A stretch of 19,645 bases of DNA from positions 1 through 19,645 of the forward strand of contig PXQZ01000099.1 in NCBI GenBank assembly GCA_003021755.1. Direction: 5' to 3'. The translations under genes were made by a program, and so were the position numbers. Shown here piece after piece: positions 13,652 through 19,645 of the stretch. Each line of letters begins with the position of its first letter. Within the stretch, counting starts at the first letter, position 1. The notes beneath the pieces are model-generated. The model made no database searches, had not been told where the DNA came from, and saw only the letters and a program-made list of their open reading frames with translations. The stretch is from Halobacteriales archaeon QH_8_67_36. GTDB taxonomy: Archaea; Halobacteriota; Halobacteria; Halobacteriales; Haloarculaceae.

Positions 13652-15082
13652 ATGGGTTCGATAGCAGATATCTACGCGGATCTCGAAACCGACGTCCCGG
13701 AGGAGGAGTTCCGCGAGGCCGTCGAGGAGAAAGTCGAACAGATGGGTGGCCTCGCCGACGAGGAGACCGCGGCGATGTTGCTGGCCCACGAACTGAACGA
13801 GGGGGAAGTCGACACCATCGCGGACATCGAACCGGGGATGGACGAGGTGAAGTTCGTCGCGAAGGTGATGGCCATCGGCGACCTAAAGACGTTCGAACGG
13901 GACGGCGAGGACGAGGACGGGCGCGTCATCAACGTCGAGGCCGCCGACGAGACCGCGAGCATCCGACTGGCCTTCTGGGACGGCCAGGCCGTCGACATCA
14001 ACGACGGGATGCTCTCCGTGGGCGACGTGCTCCGCGTGAAGGGCCGCCCGAAGGACGGCTACAACGGGCTGGAGGTCTCGGTCGACAAGGCCGAACGGGA
14101 CGACGACGCCACCGTCGACGTCGAACCGGGCGGCGGCTCGACCATCGACGCGCTGACGATGGGCCAGTCCGACGTGACCCTGCGCGGGCTGGTGCTCGAC
14201 ACCGACAGCGTCCGCACGTTCGACCGCGACGACGGCAGCGAGGGGAAGGTGTCGAACCTGGCGCTGGGCGACGAAACCGGCCGCGTGCGCGTGACGATGT
14301 GGGACGACCGGGCCGACCGCGCGACCGAAATCGAGTCCGGTACCGCCGTCGAGGTCGTCGACGGCTACGTCCGCGAACGCGACGGGTCGCTGGAACTGCA
14401 CGTCGGCGACGACGGCGCCGTCGACGAAATCGAGGAGTCCGTCGACTTCCAGCCCGACGCAGACCCCATCGAGGGCGTCGAACTGGAACAGACTGTCGAC
14501 ATCGCCGGCGTCGTCCGCTCGGCCGACCCCGTCCGCACGTTCGACCGCGACGACGGCAGCGAGGGCCAGGTCCGGAACGTCCGAATTCAGGACGCGACCG
14601 GCGACATCCGCGTGGCGCTGTGGGGCGACAAAGCGGACAAGGATATCCAGCCCGGCGACGAGGTGCTGGCCGCCGACGTGGAGATACAGGACGGCTGGCA
14701 GGACGACCTGGAGGCCTCGGCGAGCTGGAGCTCCACCGTCGTCGTGCTTGACGACGAGGCGGGCGTTGCGCCCACGCCCGAGGAACAGGCCGACGACCAG
14801 CACGCCGGGCTGTCCTCCTTCGGTGACGGCGACAGCGGGAGCGAGTCCGCGGCCGCCACCGGCACCGACGGCGGGTCGACGACCGAGAGTACGGGCGGCG
14901 CACAGGCCGCCGAGCAGGTCGAGTTCACGGGGACTGTGGTCCAGACCGGCGACCCCGTCGTGCTGGACGACGGCGAGCAGACGATGAGCGTCGAGACGGG
15001 CGAACGCGTCCAGCTCGGGCAGGAAGTCACCGTCCGCGGGATCGCCGAGGACGGCCGACTGGACGCCGACGACGTGTTCTGA
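13652..15082 (+). CDS. rpa2: Replication protein A / multi-OB-fold single-stranded DNA-binding protein (Rpa2-like)
   Basis: The product is 476 residues and binds single-stranded DNA in replication and repair. After a helical N-terminus (1-55) come three OB folds with recognisable cores: LKTFERDGEDEDGRVINV...LAFWDG (about 62-150), VRTFDRDDGSEGKVSNL...VTMWDD (165-255) and VRTFDRDDGSEGQVRNV...VALWGD (275-365). A disordered acidic Ser/Gly/Thr linker (about 375-422) leads to a short fourth OB-like fold (423-476). There are no cysteines, so no zinc finger, unlike Rpa1/Rpa3-type proteins. In Haloferax the single essential Rpa2 sits next to the histone gene, the same order as here. The conserved core of OB folds 2 and 3 is identical over 35 bp of DNA. 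Own promoter at 13613-13624. Confidence 0.88.
   Translation: MGSIADIYADLETDVPEEEFREAVEEKVEQMGGLADEETAAMLLAHELNEGEVDTIADIEPGMDEVKFVAKVMAIGDLKTFERDGEDEDGRVINVEAADETASIRLAFWDGQAVDINDGMLSVGDVLRVKGRPKDGYNGLEVSVDKAERDDDATVDVEPGGGSTIDALTMGQSDVTLRGLVLDTDSVRTFDRDDGSEGKVSNLALGDETGRVRVTMWDDRADRATEIESGTAVEVVDGYVRERDGSLELHVGDDGAVDEIEESVDFQPDADPIEGVELEQTVDIAGVVRSADPVRTFDRDDGSEGQVRNVRIQDATGDIRVALWGDKADKDIQPGDEVLAADVEIQDGWQDDLEASASWSSTVVVLDDEAGVAPTPEEQADDQHAGLSSFGDGDSGSESAAATGTDGGSTTESTGGAQAAEQVEFTGTVVQTGDPVVLDDGEQTMSVETGERVQLGQEVTVRGIAEDGRLDADDVF
14210..14244 (+). repeat. 35-bp perfect direct repeat within rpa2, copy 1
   Basis: It starts GTCCGCACGTTCGACC and is identical to 14531-14565. It encodes VRTFDRDDGSEG, the conserved strand-loop of the second OB fold. 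Confidence 0.8.
14531..14565 (+). repeat. 35-bp perfect direct repeat within rpa2, copy 2
   Basis: Identical to 14210-14244, 321 bp (107 codons) away, at the same place in the third OB fold. Confidence 0.8.
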
Positions 15083-15101
15083 CCGGAAACGACGCTACGG
15101 A

Positions 15102-15111
15102 AACGCTTAAG
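15102..15111 (+). promoter_or_regulatory. Promoter core of the histone operon
   Basis: AACGCTTAAG is centred about 29 bp before the ATG at 15136, giving a leaderless start, and is identical to the rpa2 promoter core. Confidence 0.55.
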
Positions 15112-15135
15112 ACCGCAACACTCCCGCTTGTGGGT

Positions 15136-15573
15136 ATGAGCGTCGAGCTTCCGTTCGCGCCCGTCGACGCGGTCATCCGGCGGAACGCGGACGGGTTGCG
15201 GGTGAGCGCCGGCGCGGCAGAGGAACTGGCACGGAGAATCCAGGACCGGGGCGCCACGCTCGCCACGACGGCCGCGGAGGTGGCGACGGGAGACGGCCGC
15301 AAGACGCTGATGCCGTCCGATTTCGGCGTCGAACACGTCCCCGACAAGGACGGGCTGGAGCTTCCGGTCGCCCCGGTCGACCGCATCGCCCGCCTCGACA
15401 TCGACGACGACTACCGGGTCGCGATGGACGCCCGGGTTACACTCGCCGACATCCTCGAATCGTTCGCAGACGACGTCGCTGCCGCCGCGGCCGACCTCGC
15501 CCGCCACGCCGACCGGCGGACGGTGAAGGCAGCAGATGTCGAGACGTACTTCGAACTCGCCCAGTACTACTGA
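15136..15573 (+). CDS. hstA: Archaeal histone, tandem (double) histone-fold protein
   Basis: The product is 145 residues containing two histone folds in one chain, the haloarchaeal form. Fold 1 covers about residues 5-68 (LPFAPVDAVIRRNADGLRVS...GRKTLMPSDF) and fold 2 about 76-141 (LPVAPVDRIARLDID...DRRTVKAADVETYF). Each has the APVD-I-R opening and the R-T-[LV] loop before the last helix. It likely folds as an intramolecular dimer that binds or bends DNA. The very acidic surface is usual for halophiles; there are no histone tails. The ATG at 15136 is preferred over a GTG two codons earlier because of the TATA spacing (15102-15111). The stop TGA is followed at once by the ATG of the deacetylase, so the two are an operon. 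Confidence 0.93.
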   Translation: MSVELPFAPVDAVIRRNADGLRVSAGAAEELARRIQDRGATLATTAAEVATGDGRKTLMPSDFGVEHVPDKDGLELPVAPVDRIARLDIDDDYRVAMDARVTLADILESFADDVAAAAADLARHADRRTVKAADVETYFELAQYY

Positions 15574-16559
<986 letters not shown>

Positions 16560-16581
<22 letters not shown>

Positions 16582-17957
16582 TCCGCGAGTTCGACTCCGA
16601 ACTCGTCGGCGAGTGCTGCGATATCCCCCCCGACCAGTAGCTCGTACCCCTCTTGGAGTGCCGACTCGACCTGTGGGCCGAGTCGGACGTCGAGCAGGGC
16701 GTCGCTGTCGAGAAACGCCGCTGCCGTCCGGAACTCTCTGGGGCGCTCGACCACGTAGCGGTCCCCCTCGATGTACGGTCCCGCCACGTCGGGGTCGTCG
16801 GCGTAGGTCTCGTAGAAGCCGGTCGCGTGGTCGCGTACGTGGACCGGCGGTCCCTCGTGGCGCTCGACGGCCGGCCGCTCGGCGACACTCAGTTCGACCA
16901 GCAGGACGGCGTGGCCGGCGTCGCCGGCCGTCTCGCTATCGCCTCCCGTCTCCCCGTCCGCCGCGAACGCCCGCGACCGGAACACGTCGAATCCACGGCG
17001 GTCGAGCTCCTCGGTCAGCCCCGCCAGCGACTTCCGGAGCTGGGGCCAGAGCTGGTCTTCGACCACGTCGGGCCTGGCAAAGCGCACGGTGACCGGAGTC
17101 GTCGCACGACGCTCGACGGCGGCGGTGACGCGCTCGGCGTCGTAGGCCGCCGGCTCGCTCGGCTCGAACAGCGACTCGCGTGGCTCGTCCACCAGTTCGC
17201 GGGCGCAGTGTTGCAGACGGGCGATGTTCGCGGCCGAACACACCGCCGCGACGTTGCGTTCGGGGTCCGTGGGGTCGACCACGACGAGCGGGTCGTCGAA
17301 CTCGGTGGTGCCGTGGTCCTCTAGGTCGAAGGTGGCTGGCGGGTGCCAGCCGGCCGCCGCCTCGACGAACGCCCGGAAGCCGCCGTACTCGACCGTCAAC
17401 AGCTCCGTCAGGTAGCCCGAGAACCCCTGCGTCCGGAGGTCGCTCCCGTAGACGCCGATACCCTTCAGGAACTGCTTGGTGACCCGGACCTCGCCGGCGA
17501 GGGTGTCGTCCAGCCGCGACTTGAGATACCGCGTGTGGAACGGCGTCCGGTCGACGGCCGACTGGATAGCCGTCGCGTCCGCGACGGCGTAACACGGGAC
17601 GAGGTCGACGGCGTACCCGTCCATCTCCCCGACGATGTAGGGGTGCTCGGCGTACTCCTCGTGGCCGTCGGGCAGGACGGCGTGGCCGACTTCCAGCCCG
17701 TACGTCTCCAGCTCGGCCCGATCCAGTTCGGGCGGGAAGGCAACGAAGACGTCCACGTCGCGGTCCCCCGCCGTCCACGTTCCCCGCGCCGTGGAGCCGA
17801 CCTGTACCACCTCGGCCTCGACCGGGAGGGTCGCCACTGCGTCGCGTGCCCGCTCCATCACCGCCGCCGCGGCCCGCTGTAATCGCTCGCGCTCGTCGTC
17901 GTCCGGCGAAACCCGCTCGCGGACCTGCGAGACGACGGCGTCGAACTCGTCACTCAT
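16560..17957 (-). CDS. cca: CCA-adding enzyme, tRNA nucleotidyltransferase (archaeal class I)
   Basis: This 465-residue enzyme adds CCA to tRNA 3' ends without a template. The nucleotidyltransferase head has VGSTARGTW (53-61) and the catalytic acids D67 and D69 in GDRDVDVF, with D118 (YAVDLVP) as the third. The central region, FHTRYLKSRL and VTKQFLKGIGVYGSDLRTQGFSGYL in parts, is the archaeal substrate-binding core. Length matches archaeal CCA enzymes (about 440-470). It is needed here, because none of the three tRNA genes in the window encodes CCA. The ATG at 17957 starts the helical N-terminus. The gene lies divergent from tRNA-Asn and tail-to-tail with the deacetylase. Confidence 0.95.
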
Positions 17958-18016
17958 TGTCCTGACTTCTCCGAGAGTGCGTGAAAGCGTGTCGATGGCG
18001 ACCGGAAGCGAAAGCC

Positions 18017-18027
18017 ATAATTACTAA
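18017..18027 (+). promoter_or_regulatory. TATA box of tRNA-Asn
   Basis: ATAATTACTAA lies about 28 bp before the first base of the mature tRNA at 18050, in an A/T-rich dip. Confidence 0.5.
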
Positions 18028-18049
18028 CTCGGATTACTGGCGGATGCGA

Positions 18050-18122
18050 GCCGCCGTAGCTCAGTTGGTAGAGCACCTGGTTGTTACCCAGGTTGTCCCA
18101 GGTTCGAGCCCTGGCGGTGGCG
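18050..18122 (+). tRNA. tRNA-Asn (anticodon GTT)
   Basis: The 73-base gene has acceptor GCCGCCG / CGGTGGC with discriminator G. The D arm is GCTC...GAGC. The anticodon arm is CCTGG / loop TTGTTAC / CCAGG, giving GTT (reads AAC and AAT). The T arm is CCAGG / TTCGAGC / CCTGG. No CCA is encoded and no intron is present. Confidence 0.95.
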
Positions 18123-18327
18123 TCATTTCCTGCAGAAGTCACAGACCGCGAGATGGTTCTCGCGAAGATGTCTATTATCTGACGCGTAACGAGTCGGCAG
18201 GAGCACTTCAGATGAATTTAAAAGGGTTTGAGCACGCAGTTCACTCTTGACTTCGGACTCAAACGGATACAACTGTCCGAGAGTGATCCGATAAGCTAAA
18301 GAGTCAGACCCAAAAATTGGCCGACGA
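18123..18327 (+). ncRNA. tRNA-tRNA spacer with a possible structured small RNA
   Basis: No protein gene is seen. A TATA-like TTTAAAAG (18217-18224) is followed by an interrupted 12-bp stem: TCACTCT (18241-18247) and CGGAC (18254-18258) pair with GTCCG (18275-18279) and AGAGTGA (18280-18286). A competing 7-bp stem joins GTTTGAG (18226-18232) and CTCAAAC (18258-18264). This could be a small RNA or only DNA-level inverted repeats. A second A/T-rich element at about 18291-18299 probably serves the downstream tRNA. Confidence 0.3.
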
Positions 18328-18433
18328 GGGCCCTTAGCTTAGTCTGGTTAAAGCGATCGGCTCATATCGTCTACGGTTCCCACCGTCGGCGTGGGACACC
18401 GATTGAGCGCTGGTTCAAATCCGGCAGGGCCCA
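18328..18433 (+). tRNA. Intron-containing tRNA with anticodon CAT (elongator Met most likely; Ile2 possible)
   Basis: The gene spans 106 bases. Acceptor GGGCCCT pairs fully with AGGGCCC, with discriminator A. The anticodon stem is ATCGG (18356-18360) / CCGAT (18399-18403). The loop opens CTCATA, giving anticodon CAT at 18363-18365. The bases after position 37 form an intron of about 31 bases (18367-18397), at the canonical 37/38 site; removal gives loop CTCATAA and a 75-base tRNA. The T arm is GCTGG / TTCAAAT / CCGGC. An intron in the elongator Met tRNA is a known haloarchaeal feature, but a GGGCCC acceptor with CAT is also typical of archaeal tRNA-Ile2, so the identity is open. Confidence 0.85.
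18367..18397 (+). other. tRNA intron
   Basis: About 31 bases between anticodon-loop positions 37 and 38. It contains two alternative hairpins (ACGGT/ACCGT and TCCCAC/GTGGGA). Excision would be by the archaeal splicing endonuclease at a bulge-helix-bulge; the exact cut sites are inferred from the 37/38 rule. Confidence 0.65.
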
Positions 18434-18837
18434 TCCAGAATCTGCATGGTTCGCGGCCGACGTTTTCGGTGTTACGACGGTCTGTATCGGCTAATTTCTG
18501 ATTTCGGCCAGTGATTGGAATTTTGGCCCGCGTGTGACCCAATCAGCAGCTGGTTTGGGGTGGTTGCCGTCATCCGATTTCCAATCGCTGTCGGATAGAA
18601 CTCCGGTAACATATTCTGGTATCGGCGGTTCGCACAACAGTTCCTCAAGCGATTTGTTTCGGACCTATCGGTGATGATTCAGTTGATCAGTAGGTCCGCC
18701 AACTGATCAGTAGATAGCGTGCCTTTGCCGTAATATGACTTTGTCGACCCCGGTGGATGTGGGGGGTATTGCAGGTCGACCGAATCGCAGCCTTCAATCC
18801 CCACGTATAAACTCCTGCACGGGGGATTTAGGAACGG
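18434..18837 (+). promoter_or_regulatory. Spacer and CRISPR leader
   Basis: About 404 bp without a gene. The part next to the array acts as the leader: TATAAA at 18806-18811 sits about 30 bp before repeat 1, so array transcription should start at or near the first repeat. Other elements are a 10-base direct repeat TGATCAGTAG at 18684-18693 and 18704-18713 (20 bp apart), an inverted repeat GGACCTA/TAGGTCC (18661-18667, 18691-18697), and CTTCAATCCCCACG (18792-18805), which resembles the reversed end of the CRISPR repeat. In 18434-18660 I see only a weak 6-bp hairpin (18572-18596). Confidence 0.6.
18806..18811 (+). promoter_or_regulatory. TATA box of the CRISPR array
   Basis: TATAAA is about 30 bp before the first repeat (18838). 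It is the only good TATA element close to the array on this strand. Confidence 0.55.
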
Positions 18838-19645
18838 GTTTCAGACGAACCCTTGTGGGGTTGAAGTAGACGTGTCCGATGGGTCCCGAAGAAACAGCGG
18901 CGGTTTCAGACGAACCCTTGTGGGGTTGAAGTCTTCAACACGCTGGACTGGCCGAGAGGATGCACGGGTTTCAGACGAACCCTTGTGGGGTTGAAGTTCT
19001 CTCAGGCAGTGGAAGAATCCCAGTTCGAACAGGTTTCAGACGAACCCTTGTGGGGTTGAAGTTGACGAGGAGGACAGATTCGACTCTGAAATCGCAGGTT
19101 TCAGACGAACCCTTGTGGGGTTGAAGTGAGCTGAAGCTCAACACGGAGAACCAGTCGCCGGTTTCAGACGAACCCTTGTGGGGTTGAAGTGGCATGGTGG
19201 CGGTCGAGCGGGGGGAGCATTGGGAGTTTCAGACGAACCCTTGTGGGGTTGAAGTGCTCGTGTCCAGAATATAGCCGAGACAGTCACAGAGGGTTTCAGA
19301 CGAACCCTTGTGGGGTTGAAGTCTCGGCGGGCTAATCGGCCTGGAGGGTGTCGTCAGTTTCAGACGAACCCTTGTGGGGTTGAAGTGCGGCATCGTGCTT
19401 TGGTGGGACGGGGCGGGTGGTTTCAGACGAACCCTTGTGGGGTTGAAGTCCATATCATCTCAACGGAATCAATGGAAGCACTGGTTTCAGACGAACCCTT
19501 GTGGGGTTGAAGTCAGGATGGCCGCCGCGGTCTGGTCGGCTGGGCCGGTTTCAGACGAACCCTTGTGGGGTTGAAGTATCAACAGCGTCATCCAGCGGTT
19601 CCTGGACCTGTAGTTTCAGACGAACCCTTGTGGGGTTGAAGTCCT
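18838..19645 (+). CRISPR. CRISPR array, 13 repeats and 12 spacers visible, continues beyond the window
   Basis: The repeat is 30 bp, opening GTTTCAGACGAACCC and closing GTGGGGTTGAAGT, and all 13 copies are identical. Repeat starts: 18838, 18903, 18968, 19033, 19098, 19161, 19226, 19293, 19357, 19420, 19484, 19548, 19613. Spacer lengths in order: 35, 35, 35, 35, 33, 35, 37, 34, 33, 34, 34, 35, all different in sequence. The GTTTCAGACGAACCC...TTGAAG repeat is of the haloarchaeal type I-B class. Leader and TATA box lie to the left, so the array is read rightward and the newest spacers should be those near 18868. No degenerate terminal repeat is seen, and no cas gene is in the window. Confidence 0.98.

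Noticed and set aside
13883..14803. 306-codon minus-strand frame inside rpa2
   Set aside because: Mirror of the RPA coding sequence with repetitive Val/Asp/Gly composition and no recognisable domain.
18971..19574. Short frames repeating LQPHKGSSET or FQTNPCGVEV
   Set aside because: Translations of CRISPR repeats, not proteins.

Overview
The window is a piece of a haloarchaeal chromosome, most likely from the Haloarcula/Halomicrobium side of the Halobacteria. The support is: GC-rich, strongly acidic coding sequence; TATA boxes about 25-30 bp ahead of start codons, giving leaderless or nearly leaderless genes; archaeal-only families (type II GAPDH, tandem-fold histone, class I CCA enzyme, multi-OB-fold RPA); a CAU-anticodon tRNA with an archaeal intron; and a CRISPR repeat of the haloarchaeal type I-B class.

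Layout, left to right. Positions 1-107 hold the 5' end of an HVO_0476-type zinc-ribbon gene (minus), then a DUF1648 membrane protein (plus), an M29-family aminopeptidase (minus) and type II glyceraldehyde-3-phosphate dehydrogenase (plus). A DUF309 protein and an alkaline-phosphatase-superfamily hydrolase follow on the minus strand. From 5243 to 8228 a tight four-gene plus-strand operon encodes a GT2 glycosyltransferase, a DUF2304 membrane protein, a NodB-type polysaccharide deacetylase and an AglD/LPG-synthase-type membrane protein. This looks like a surface polysaccharide or glycolipid module. It is followed by a small SHOCT-like membrane protein gene that collides head-on with a GT39-like membrane glycosyltransferase; both reading frames appear to have lost their original stops. 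Next come a solitary dhaK (no dhaL or dhaM in view) and a lipoprotein gene.

From 12.5 to 18.4 kb lies an information-processing block: tRNA-Arg(GCG) with degenerate copies of its 3' end beside it, a Tat-type lipoprotein, a four-OB-fold RPA (Rpa2-like), a histone gene directly abutting a histone-deacetylase-family gene, the convergent CCA-adding enzyme, tRNA-Asn(GTT), and an intron-containing tRNA(CAU). The rpa2 and histone promoters share the same 10-base core. The neighbourhood resembles, from memory, the HVO_0519-0523 region of Haloferax volcanii.

The right end is a CRISPR array: 13 identical 30-bp repeats and 12 spacers are visible, and the array runs out of the window. It is preceded by about 400 bp of leader with a TATA box just before repeat 1. 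No cas genes are in view. I found no convincing wholly new system. The best leads are the merged convergent genes, the tRNA-Arg-derived repeats, the orphan DhaK, a possible structured RNA between two tRNA genes, and the features of the CRISPR leader.
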